A DNA stretch of 64,000 bases from Siphlonurus alternatus (taxonomy: Eukaryota; Arthropoda; Insecta; Ephemeroptera; Siphlonuridae): contig OX463779.1 in assembly GCA_949825025.1 (NCBI GenBank), forward strand, positions 37,148,203 through 37,212,202. Reading direction: 5' to 3'. This document shows, piece after piece, positions 1-11,200 of this stretch. The notes beneath the pieces were generated by a model, which was given only the letters and a program-made list of their open reading frames with translations, did not search any database and was not told the origin of the DNA. Position numbers and translations under genes: made by a program. Within the stretch, counting starts at the first letter, position 1, and every line of letters begins with the position of its first letter.

Positions 1-48
1 TGAATTACATAATTATGTATTTTGATTACTTTACAGGAAGTATCTCAC

Positions 49-281
49 CGATGCACTAGGCCCTGATGGTGCATGTAGTCGAGTCCCTGTAGGGTATCCC
101 TGAGCACAAAAGCAATGGCAAGCTCAGGCAAGCCATCTCGGAAGTAATCAATGACGAGGTCTCGACACGAGCCAAGGTCCATCACAGGAGAGAGGATGCA
201 CACTGCCTGACCCCACACAAAGCTCGCTAGGCAAGGAAGAATGTTGGGGTGGTTCAACTGTCTGGCAAGCCTCACTTCATC
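49..281 (-). CDS. STRAD: STRAD exon (kinase hinge to VHR motif)
   Basis: Acceptor TTCCACAG precedes GATGAAGTGAGG and the donor is CATCG|GTGAGA. The exon is 233 nt, starts in phase 0 and leaves two bases, the first two of the Arg codon of VHR. It encodes DEVRLARQLNHPNI through LDYMHHQGLVH. Confidence 0.85.
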
Positions 282-915
282 CTGTGGAATCATGTGCATA
301 TTAATGTAAGCATATTTTAATTTACACTGACTGTTTTGCTATTTATTGTTTCATTACTGCAGTATTAAATGAAAAAAACTGAGATCATGCATAACTTCAT
401 TAATATAAGAGTTGATAAAAAAATGTTTCTTTCATCTGAACCATCAATACCTTGTGGGGTGTGGCTGCAGAGCCCAAACAGCATAGAAATAAAAATGTCA
501 AATATTTGTTTGGTAATTGTTTTCTATCTAATTTAAAAATACTGAATTATTTTAAAAATGTTAACATAGTAAATTAGGCCCCTAGCTGCAGCCACACCTG
601 AAAATACTACCGGTACGTACATGAGATACACCACTACGTAGCTGATCTCAAAATCCATATTTTACGAAACCATTACAGTATATATCATATTACATTAGAA
701 CAAGTATTTTAAATACTGTCGTTCATTACCCGAACAAGTTCTACTTCGTCTGCAGAGAGGCGATCAAGATCGTATCTCTTCGCAGCCAGTAGAGTAGAAG
801 AGGGGGCGTGGCGTACGAGAGCAACATGTCCATACGTGCCAGTGCACTGTCCTAGCTCAGTAAGCAATTCATAATCAGATGCTTTAGGCGAGAGAAGTGG
901 TTCCTGTGTCTCTCC
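49..915 (-). CDS. STRAD: STRAD-type pseudokinase, N-terminal part (two exons, partial)
   Basis: Two minus-strand exons (730-915 and 49-281) join in phase 0 and encode the N-lobe and start of the C-lobe of a STE20-like kinase fold. The closest family is the STE20-related adaptor (STRAD), the pseudokinase that with MO25 activates LKB1; the match to HPNILPCLASFV, the YFRDGLPELAIAF stretch and LDYMHHQGLVHR is characteristic. The first exon contains a glycine-rich loop (LGQCTGTYGHV) and a VAIK-like AAKRYDL. The reading stops at VHR, so the catalytic-loop Asp position is outside the window. No start-codon exon was found between 916 and about 4190. It follows KIF14 head-to-tail on the same strand. 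Family assignment is confident; A or B type is not decided. Confidence 0.85.
282..729 (-). other. STRAD intron
   Basis: AT-rich intron with no coding signal. No repeat was recognised apart from short A/T runs. Confidence 0.7.
730..915 (-). CDS. STRAD: STRAD exon (glycine loop and beta-3 lysine region)
   Basis: Acceptor GGTTTCAG precedes GGAGAGACACAG and the donor is GTTCGG|GTAATG. The exon is 186 nt, both ends in phase 0, and encodes SDYELLTELGQ through SADEVELVR. The upstream exon is not identified. Confidence 0.8.
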
Positions 916-1495
916 CTGAAACCATGGTGTAATTTCTAAATGATAATACATAAACTAAACATAATTTTGGCATTGCCGGTTGCATTTTCTGTCACTTACC
1001 ATTGGACACTTCTTTACTTCTCTCCTACCTTGCAAAGGCTATTTCATTTTTTCTACCGAACTCTAAATAATATTAAATTAACATTTTTATTTTACTGTAA
1101 ACACTTTTTAAAGTACATTTGTTGCTCAAACAAAGCTAAAAACCAATTATAATAATGTCAACAAACCGCTTCTGATACTAGGATCATACTACAGCTGGTT
1201 TCTATTTCTAATAAAATCCGCATACTGATCCTCAATTTTTTTCTGGCGCCTATTTTAAATAATTAATTTTTTTTTCCAGACGAGAATGACGAGAGACCAC
1301 ACAAAATCACTTTACTGTAATCTATAGACGAGACTCTTATACATTGGTTTCATTTCTAACAAAAAGGCGTCAAATTTTTTATTACAAACATATCATACTT
1401 GTCATTTGTCTATATAGGGAACTGCAGTACGTGGTACGTGCATATAATATATTGATGCCAAAACAGCAGAGCGCTTCGCCCATGAAAGTATATAA

Positions 1496-3292
1496 TGTAC
1501 CAGGGTGTATACCAATATTCACTAATGAAATTCCATGAGTTTTCCAGGTTTTTCCAGAGATTTTTAAAAATCTCCAGGTATTTTTTTTTAGCGTTCAAGG
1601 AGGGGAGGGGGGGGGCTTGAACCGTGCAATTTTTAAGGTATTGTCCAATGTTTAAATTTCATAAGGAAAAAAAAAAATAAAATCTTGGTATTTTACGTGT
1701 TTTTTTTCTGTGTCTCTAAATAATATTAATATTTCAATTTAAAGTGTACAGATCATGAAAAAAAAATGAAAAAAATGCAACCCAGTATATTATACTGTAT
1801 ATAAAAAATAGTACATGATGGTGTAAAAATTGCGAGCGTAGCGAGCATTTTTTTTTATTTTTAGAAAAATTTTATGCTCAATTTTTTAGATGGAACCAAT
1901 GAAATGAATACAATACATTTTTTTAATTATATATGAGTATATATTTTATTATAAATATACTAAACTTATATGATATAATAGGGAACAATCGAAAATCGTA
2001 CAAAGCAATACGAAAATTGAGGTACATATATCTAAATTAACTTTTCTGGTGACAATATAATATAAAATAATTATATCATACATACTGTATAGTACATGCA
2101 TGCATGAATATAATGTATATTAAATCTTGATATTACGAAAGAAGCAAATTTGCAAATCCTTTTTTTATACAGGGAAATAGATTGGAAATTTTCTGAAATT
2201 ATTGAAAACTCTATTTCACGAATTTACTAAAAAGTGTCCTCTAATTTATGGGTCCTAAATTTTTGGATTTGCAAGGAAATTGTCGAAAAAAAAAAAAAAA
2301 AACAGCAATGAATTAATGGTGACTCCAAAGGATCAAAAGGGGTTATATCCAAGCCAAACTGGGATTGAATTTTTGAGCCTCAGCAGCATCAACAATATTT
2401 TTTTTTCTGATCACTTTTGAACCTGAATTTGGAAAGACAAGTATAGTTATCTTTCCAAACTTAATAGATGCAAAAGTGGCCTGAAAAAATTATTTTTCAT
2501 GTAACCAAGGCTCAAAAATTCAATCACAATTGGGCTTGGATATAACCCTTTTTCACCTGCGGCAACTCAATTTTACTAGTATTTTTAAAGAGATAAAGTG
2601 AATTCACATCAAATTATATTATATAATATAAACGGGACATTTACAGTATCATAATTTGTACATACTAGAATTTTTTGCAGTTCTTTTGATGAAATATGTT
2701 TAATTATAATGTAGATTTTTGCTATCCTCATCAAACAAAAAACTTTTTAAATTAGTATAATTCGCGTAAATTGCCGATCTTTACAGGCCAATGCATGCAT
2801 GCATTTTTTTTTTTTTTTTAAGTTCATTAAGTTTTAAATTGTTTCACTTGAAAAAGGAGTATTTTTTGTTGTATAAATTACTATTTGAAACATTCAAACA
2901 TCTTTCAGTAAATATTTAACTATTCATCTGAAATAATATTGACGTCACTATAACACGTACGCGATCTCTCGTAAATCGCGATCTTTTTACGCCGCGTTTG
3001 CACACTTTTTTTCCCCTAATTTTCATCTCCAATACTTGAATAAGTTTTATAATTGATTTGAATATTAGAACTTATAAAAAAATTAAAAACCAAAACTGTA
3101 TGTTATCAAGATTTTTATCATCGAAATTGCATGCATAATTAAAAAAACGAATACTGAAAAATGTGAGAATTCCAGGTTATTTGCAAGTTTTTTCGAAATT
3201 CCATGATTTTTCCCGGTTTTTCCAGAGGGTTTGAAATTCCATGATATTTCCCGGTTTTCCAGGTTTTTCCAGTTGGTATACACCCTGTGTAC
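1496..3292. mobile_element. TIR-bounded DNA transposon remnant, TGTAC duplication
   Basis: The ends are inverted (CAGGGTGTATACCAA at 1501, its complement ending at 3287) and are flanked by identical 5-bp TGTAC at 1496-1500 and 3288-3292. Subterminal regions at both ends carry repeats of the type GAAATTCCATGA, TTTTTCCCGG and CCAGGTTTTTCC in opposite orientation. The 1.79-kb interior is AT-rich and lacks an ORF, so it is non-autonomous or decayed. An imperfect foldback (2331-2570) sits inside. Superfamily is uncertain. Confidence 0.7.
2331..2570. repeat. Imperfect foldback sequence
   Basis: GGTTATATCCAAGCC near 2341 and GGGCTTGGATATAACCC near 2546 are complementary. A second pair, ATTGAATTTTTGAGCC near 2363 and GGCTCAAAAATTCAAT near 2508, lies inside it. 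This is a degenerate small inverted-repeat element within the larger one. Confidence 0.6.
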
Positions 3293-4191
3293 AGTAAAAC
3301 AAACCAAGTTAAAGCCTGACAAGGCTAGACTATGCGTCTAGACAGGCTGGCCCCTCTATCTTAGCCATGTTATGACTTTCAAGTTGTCCGCCGCACGTAG
3401 TCGATAGTTGAATCTTCACCGTCGTAAACTAATTAAGATTTGTTACACTGATGTTTCACAAAAGCATAGTAAATCGTCTTTCCCGAGTACTATGCTGAGT
3501 TGTCTAATTAAAAATTATGCATTTAACAATTACTGTGCCTATTACAATCATACCAGATGAATGACAAATAATTAATATTCACACCAACAATTGATTACAA
3601 AAAATTATAATTATAAAAAAATGAACAGGAATAATTCAAACAAATTTAATTATATGGATAGTGTGGATACAAAAAAATATAGCTAACAAAGGACATGCCA
3701 TCAAAATAATGAATTAAAATTTTAATCACACATAATAAAAATATTTATTGTTATAGCTGTACAAAATAGCTACATTAACTTTATTTCAATATAATTAAAC
3801 TTTGAGTGAAAGACATAAATTAATTACAATACGAATTAATGAAGTGCAGCAACATTAAAAAGATCATTATATATTATATTATATTATATTATGATATAAA
3901 GACCATAATCTTTCAGAGTATTCTACGCCACCTTTTTGAAAATGCATGGACAATTTTGTATTGCATGTTATGTGTCAATTTACAGATCACAATTAAGTAC
4001 AGTAATTAGATAGATAATTTAGTAAAGTGGCTTTAAATATTAATGAAGTTATTTTTTCAACGTGAAGAATTAAGATATGAATAATAAATAACTTAAACAG
4101 TTTAATATATTATATGTTATAATTATAACTAATATGCAGTCTAACAAATCTTAGATTCTGTTTGATGTTTACTTATTTTTTAACCAACTGT
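3293..4191. other. Spacer between KIF14 3' end and STRAD
   Basis: AT-rich with a TATAT/ATTAT simple tract near 3868-3895. A less AT-rich patch at 3310-3430 could hold the STRAD promoter, but no convincing first exon was found. Confidence 0.5.
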
Positions 4192-4197
4192 TTTATT
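4192..4197 (-). promoter_or_regulatory. Poly(A) signal AATAAA for KIF14
   Basis: AATAAA on the minus strand about 100 nt after the KIF14 stop codon. It is the first such hexamer downstream. Confidence 0.5.
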
Positions 4198-4297
4198 TCC
4201 CATTTGCTTCAAGGCATATATGGAACTGTTAATTAGAAAACAAATGGAATCTAATATTGTTTGACTGGATTTAGTTATTTAATGGCAAGATAAATGT

Positions 4298-5029
4298 TCA
4301 GTTGGCTTCATTTTGCTTGAGGGATTTTTTCTTCATGTTGAAGCGGACCTCTTTGCTTGGTGATGCTCCGATTGCTAGGTCTCTCAGGTTGGACTTGGCC
4401 GGCTGAGCAGAGATCGAGGGAGGGGAGTGCAACACTGTCGAGCCAGAGGAGGAGAGGGAGGGCTCCGAAGGGGGAAGGACTCTCAGCTGGTCCAGCACAA
4501 CGTCCAGCGAGGAGCAGAGTCTGCTCACCTTAGAGCTGGACGAGAGAGGTTGGAAACTGAGCTGACCACTTGCCCCGGACTCTGGGCGAATCTCGGACAT
4601 CATAGAGGACTTGCGAGAAGAGTCCATGGAGAACCTATGAGATTGTTCAGTAACATCTGATGTCCTGTGTGATATGGCAGATGGCTCCGAATGTTGATAT
4701 GATTCTAAGTCAGGATGTAAGCAAGCTCGTTCTAGTTGACAGATGGCATTGCTGACGCTCTTTATGAGCTCCTGGACTTTTGGTTGTTTTAATGTAAGAG
4801 CCTGAAGTTTGCCGAGTGCGTTGTGTAAGTTTGAGAGGTATTGCTCCACTTCCCCATGATTCACAGACTCTTCATGTGTAGTCAACGACAGGCTGAGAAG
4901 GTGGCGTCTGAACGGAGCGACGTCAACAGTTACGCTGCCCTCAACGCTACTTTCGCGACTTGACACTTCTCCTTCTTCCTCCCAGACGAGATCTGTTGCA
5001 AGCTTCACCACATCATTGGAGTCACAACC
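4298..5029 (-). CDS. KIF14: KIF14 exon 15 (C-terminal tail, stop)
   Basis: Encodes 243 residues from [18 protein letters not shown] to LKQNEAN and the stop at 4298. There is an N-terminal helical part ([18 protein letters not shown]) and a Ser-rich, probably disordered C-terminus. Opposite-strand ORFs here are antisense shadows. Confidence 0.85.
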   Translation of the reverse strand, partial: GCDSNDVVKLATDLVWEEEGEVSSRESSVEGSVTVDVAPFRRHLLSLSLTTHEESVNHGEVEQYLSNLHNALGKLQALTLKQPKVQELIKSVSNAICQLERACLHPDLESYQHSEPSAISHRTSDVTEQSHRFSMDSSRKSSMMSEIRPESGASGQLSFQPLSSSSKVSRLCSSLDVVLDQLRVLPPSEPSLSSSGSTVLHSPPSISAQPAKSNLRDLAIGASPSKEVRFNMKKKSLKQNEAN

Positions 5030-8000
5030 CTAAAATCAAACAGTAAGGTCACCTTCAAAAAGAAGAAAAAAAGGTTGTTTTTAAAAAAAACAAGGGTTAA
5101 AAAAAAAAAAGTTTTAAAAAATCCCAGAAATTTGTTTTTTATTTTTAGTTGTAAAAATTAAGTTTACCATCTGTTGAAAATAAGTTTCAAATAGTAACTT
5201 TTAAATATCAATGAGCTATGACGTAATAGGAAAGAAAATAATGAGAACACACCTCATGGCAGCACTCCCTGAGGGCATCCAGTAAGGTGAAGAAGGTGTG
5301 TGGGCTGCACATGGCTGTCAGGTGGCCGGAGCGCACTCTTATGCAGGGATGCAGGGCAGGCTGTCCGGGCTGAGGGTCACCCTGGGCCTGCTGCACCTGG
5401 CCGAACACCTGCAAAGGAAGAGAGGTGTTGATTAGCAGCTCCAGCTATACTGGTAGAGCTCAGTAGGAGGTGAAATACTCAGTATTAAAATAAAATATAA
5501 ATAATTCGTCTACATTTTTAAATAACAAATTCTGTTGTCCAGGTAAAAAATATGTTACACTGAATCTCCCTTCTCTCCTAGCTACTAATAAATTAATAAA
5601 AAATACACAAAAAGTAAGATACTTCCTAAAAAAAATTACATTTTATGGTATAATACTATAAGAAAATTTAGATAACTAAAAGACTTGTCCGATATTCCAC
5701 AATATACTGTAAATATAACATTTCATCCAAAGCCATTTATTGACATATCTCTATTTTATTAACGTAAAAAGTGGGGGAAACTATCCTGTAAGATTCAAGA
5801 TTGACTAACTGGAAGGAGAATATTGTACTCAGGCTACTCACATAGGGCAGTCCAAGTTTGCGGCTGAGCTGCGAGGCCTCCCTTACGAGGCAGCGCATTT
5901 CATGAAGCCCGAGGCCAGCTCCGGCGTCCACAAAGCCACGCTCCAGTTCAGTAAGCTCCTGCGGAACAAGGCACGGAATGATTAAGTGGATAAATGAAAT
6001 AATCAATGTCTTAAAAGAATATTGATAAGGAAATAATGAGCAACACTAGTGACAGCTAGTTGCTCAGACTAAACTTTTGTTATAGAGACAATGGACAACT
6101 AATATATGATTTTTTTATTGCAGATTGTCAATATTATCGTCTTTTTTATTTTTTAGTTTCATTAATTTAGATATTTTATTGTTTCCACTTAAAATCTTAT
6201 TGTAATGTGATGTCATGTAGTCATGCAAATATTGAACACACAAGCAGAGAGGGAAAGACTATTGTGTAACTGTATATTTTTCCTTTAATTTGAGTGTGAG
6301 TGTGAGGTTCTGAAAATATATATAAAAAAAAAAATAATAATAATAATAATGCGGCTGGCCCACCCTCATGTCGGGACCATAAGGTCACCCATACCTTTTT
6401 CATGGATGACCTGAAAATTTTTGGTTCGAGCAAAGCCAAGCTCAAGGAGTCACTTGAGGTTGTTAAAGCTTATGCATCAGATACAGGGATGGAGCTAGGA
6501 GTCAACAAGTGCGCAGTTTTGCACATTCTGCGGGGAAAGGTGGATGGCGAGAGGGAGGATGTTGAGTTGACAGACGGGAGCATTATTCATCATCTTGATG
6601 CCGAAGCGCGGTACAAGTACCTGGGAGTGAGTGAGTCACGTTCAGGATACTGTGAAGTGCCAGGCCGCACTTCGTGGCGAGTATGTCAGACGCCTGAAGA
6701 AGATTTGGGGCTCCAGGTTGTCGGGTCGCAATAAGATCCATGCGACAAACATGCTTGCTGTCCCTGTCATGCTCTACACGTTTGGCGCCATGAAGTGGAA
6801 CGTGATGGAGCTTAGAGACCTCGATTTCACCACGAGGAAGATCATGTCCTCCAGTCAGTTTTAGCCACCACAAGAGAGCCTCGGTAGAGCGGGTCTATCT
6901 CCCTCGTGAGCAGGGGGGTAGGGGCTTGTTGGGAGTGGAGAACATTTACAATCGGATGGTTCTCTCGATGGCTTGTCGAGTAGCAACGAGTGTGGATCCC
7001 CATTTGCAGCTTGTGTACCAGCATGAGCTGTACAGACGTGGAGCGTTTTTGTTCAGTGCAGCTGAAAGGGCAGCGCAAATCCTTGGGTTAGAGCTGGACT
7101 TGGCACAGCCGGATGCGAGGCCAGGCGAGAATCTCGCGGGGTTGCCTTGTGCTGTGGCTAAGAAGAGGGTGTGGGAGGCGGAGTGTAGGATGCTGATGCA
7201 AGGGCACATGGAGAAGAACATGCACAGTGTGTTTTTCAAGAACATTGAGAGCTTGGGCCTGAGCAGGGAGCGGACCTTTGCCTTCCTTCAATCCTCCGGC
7301 TTGACATCTGAGGCTGAGAGCAATATCATCAAGATGCAAGATGGTGTGTTTGCGACCCTTGCGTACCAGCAGGTCGTGTTTGGGCGTCACTTGGATGCCA
7401 AGTGTCGGGCGTGTTTCCGATTCCCTGAGACCACCATGCATCTGCTCTCTGCCTGTTCATTCTACGCCAGGACTCTGTACATTGAGCGGCATAATTCTGC
7501 ATTGAGAGTGCTTTATTTCCACCTAAGGCACCATTTTGGTATTGACGAAACGCCTGTCATACCATTCGCTCCGGGGGACGTAGAGGCAGTGGTAGAGAAC
7601 GACCAGGTGAAGATCTTCTGGAATTACTCGTTCCCTACCACTCGCCAGCTCCATGCTACCAAGCCAGACATTGTTCTGCTTGAGAAGCGCAAGAAGGTCA
7701 TGACAGTGATTGAATTTTCTGCTCCTGCGGAGCACAACATCACTGACAAGTACACAGAAAAGCGCGACAAGTATCGAGACCTTGTCATGGACTTGCGACA
7801 AAGCTACCGGGGACATTCGGTGTCTCTTGTTGTCCTGTTGGTTGGCGTGATGGGCGGGGTGCCTGACACACTACTCTCTGGGCTTCGGCAAGTACCAGGT
7901 TGCCGTGGATCCGCTGAGCGGCTGGCGGATGCCATGCAGAAGGCAGTGTTGCTGGGCTCTCTTCGTCTCCTTCGCGCGCATGGGGAGGTTGGGTGAGGTG

Positions 8001-8168
8001 CACCCATAAAAATAGAAAAGTCAGCACTGGAGTTTACTGCACGAGAGTGCGGAGCGCCGGGGTCGAGTTTCTCTAGCTGTTAAAGTTGTTAGAGGAGGAA
8101 TACTCTGTTTTACATGGAGCCTGTACTTTCAACTTTGGCATGCTGGGGGGGGGGGGGGGGGGAAAAAA

Positions 8169-8201
<33 letters not shown>

Positions 8202-11200
8202 TAATAATAAATAATAATAACAACACATAACTAAATATGAATATGAAGTAAAAAAAAAAAAAAAAAATCATGCAGTTTGTCTAAGCCGTGGACTGACCTG
8301 CAGCAGGTTGGAGGTGAAGGGCATGATGCTCATGTCGAGGGGTGAGAGCGCCATCTCCCGTCGTCTTCGCTCGGCCCGCACCTCCGCCTGCAGAGCCGAC
8401 ACCAGACGCTCCTGCTCCCCACGCATCAGCACCAGCTCAGCCTCAGCAGCACTCTGGACACAGGAGAAATCATCATCTTCTATAGTTGGGAGTTGGTACT
8501 TGAAATATGTGGCCCTGAACTGTTTTGAATTAAAATTTTTTTATTTCTTATAATGATTAAAAATGAATATCAAAATGGACAGGGACAAGACACCATAATT
8601 TTTTATTTTATAGTAGCAATTTTTTTTTATTTGATTACAGTACCTTATTTAGTTATATTTATTTTAAATCATGAGCTGACTGTATGGAGGAGGGCGAATT
8701 TAAATAAATTATTTACATGAAATAAAACAATTACATATATGCACTTTCTGACAAGAGCTATTTTCTTATCTCTAAAAGTTGAAAGTATCCTTAATTACAG
8801 TACATATATAAAATGCCAGTTGTATTGTTTCACGCTTCGTTGTCTTGAATAGAAGCTACTAGCTACTTTAAAAAAAAAGTTGATTTTAGCTTTTTCCTAA
8901 CCTTGGAGGCTCCCAGCTGTTCCACTTGCGCACGTGTAGACTCCAGTTCGAGGATGGCTTGCTGCTTGGCCTCCGCCAATTCATGGTTCAGTCTGCACAG
9001 AAAATCATCAAATTATAACATTTTATTTATATACCCGTGGAATATAAAATATCAAAATGTTAGCCAATTAAAAACTTAAAGTGGTGTCAATTTACTTATT
9101 ATTATTTTTTTTTTTCCTGTTTGGGAGTCTTGAATATCGTGTGACAGATGTTGTTGCTCACCTAGAGTTCTGTGCAAGGCTGAGCTCCATTCGGGCCCAC
9201 TCAAAGTCGACTGCAGCCTGCACACTCGGCTCAAGCTGTACCAGTAAGAAGAGCTCTCCACCCAGCGCCAGACGGTCCCCGTGGGCTAGCGGCATTTCGT
9301 CATGCACCTGAACACCATTCACGTAGCTCTCTGCAGCCTGATCGCCAGGCACCAGCCACACCATACCGGAGCGCCACTCCAGCACACTGAAAACGTTATG
9401 TTTAGAGTGGAAAAACTCTGCATGCATACCTCAATTGCCTTTTTTTTTTCATTCATAAATAAAATATTTATCACGAGAAAAAAAAATTTAATGAACCAAT
9501 AATCTTATAAATTTAATGAGAAAAACTAGCCCAATAACTTATAAACTTATTTTTTAGTGATATTTACTTTATATCAATAAGTTAAGAAACAAAATTAGAA
9601 GATATAATAATAATTACAATTACGATATTTACCTACAACAATACAGTGAATTCCAGCAGATCTCATATTAAAATACATTTTTTTTTAATTATATCTCACC
9701 AGTGCTCATCAGCTATTAGTGATCCTTGAAGAGCAATGTCTGCAGGGGGCTGCTGCGTTCCTACCAGCTTGCGCAAGCACCCTGGTCCTGGTAAGGCGAA
9801 GCATAGGGAGAGGGAGGGGTCAGGTGTTAGGAGACGCAAGGCAGGGGCGGAGCACTCGGCCACCCCACGGCGCGTCAGCTCGGCCGTCTGACGGGAGCGA
9901 TCCACCTCCGAGGCAGCGACGCGTGCCTGCCAGTCCGCACGCTCCTGCTCGAGGTCACGTAGTTTCTGGCGCACGGCGGCAAGCTCAGACTGCAGAGAAG
10001 TCACCTCGCGGCCAGCACCTCGACGCTCGTACTCTTCCCGGGCCGCACGTAGGCGGTCCACCTCTTCCTGTAGCTGTCGACTGAGAGAACATTGTCAGTT
10101 GTAAACAAAGCTCGAACTGGTGTCACGAGCTTACTGTGCCACGGGGGTGGGTGCGGTGGACTGCACTTGAGGTCGGTTGATGATGGCGCGCGCCTGGCAT
10201 GCATAGCGTAGCGTGGCCAGCGTCTCCTCCACGTAGAGACGTGCGGGGCTGATCGTGGCGAGCATCACGGTGCGAGCATTCCCGCCCAGTGAGTCCTAAA
10301 CAAATACAATCGTTTAATTTTCGTTTTCCTATTAGTTAATCTCCCATCATTGCATGCATAATAATAACAAGGGGTCTACGCTGGCAATAGAGGGTTCACA
10401 GTAGGGAAAGGGCAAAGGGGGCGCTCGCGTAGATCCTCATGGAAATACGTAGAGTTAATATATACTTAAAAATACCCAACCCACCTCGCTTCCTTTCAAA
10501 ATAACACCGAAATCAAAGACGGTGTGAATCAAACTAACTATTTAAAAACAGTGCAAGGTTGTTTTGAAAATGAGTCATTTCAATAATTCATAATTTTCTA
10601 GAATAAAACAACGCATCCCCGATGATATGCATTAGAAAATTTTGACATTACCCTGCATGCTTTCTCCCTGAGATTTCAACGTTGTTAGTTGCAATGTATA
10701 AAATAAATATATAAGAGCATATTAGAATATAATTATTTATTATTTTTATTATTGTTCACTGCCTACGAATTATTACGAATTATAACATTCAAGAGCGAGA
10801 GAAATAAAGGGGGTTTAAAGGTTGATTCTTTGCAAGGGTATAGTAAACAAAAGGTACGGTGTGGTGTGCGTTGCTCTTCCGATCGTCTGTGACTATAATC
10901 GTCACAGGGGGTGGCCATTCATCGGAAGGGCGAAAGCTAGACGTTTTGTTTTAACAGCCCAACTTGTTGTGAAACACGTAATTGTGATTTGCTATGATGC
11001 ATCAGAAATAAAGTCCCCTTCATCCTGTGTAATAAAAATTTATGTCATCTATTAGAAAAAATTATTTATAATTTTTAGCAATATGATACGAAAGACATTT
11101 TTAGGTTTTTAACTACCGCGGTTATAATTTCATTGAGTTAGGCTGACACTGATCGAAGTTAATTATTATTGATTGATTTGAAGAAAGCTTATATAGCGGA

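Noticed and set aside
3320..3375. Possible STRAD first exon (ATGGCTAAGATAGAGGGG on minus)
   Set aside because: Runs into TAG after 12 codons with no convincing donor.
4427..4660. Plus-strand open frame
   Set aside because: Antisense shadow of KIF14 exon 15.
6583..8027. Minus-strand open frames across the LINE
   Set aside because: Shadows of the plus-strand reverse transcriptase/endonuclease reading.
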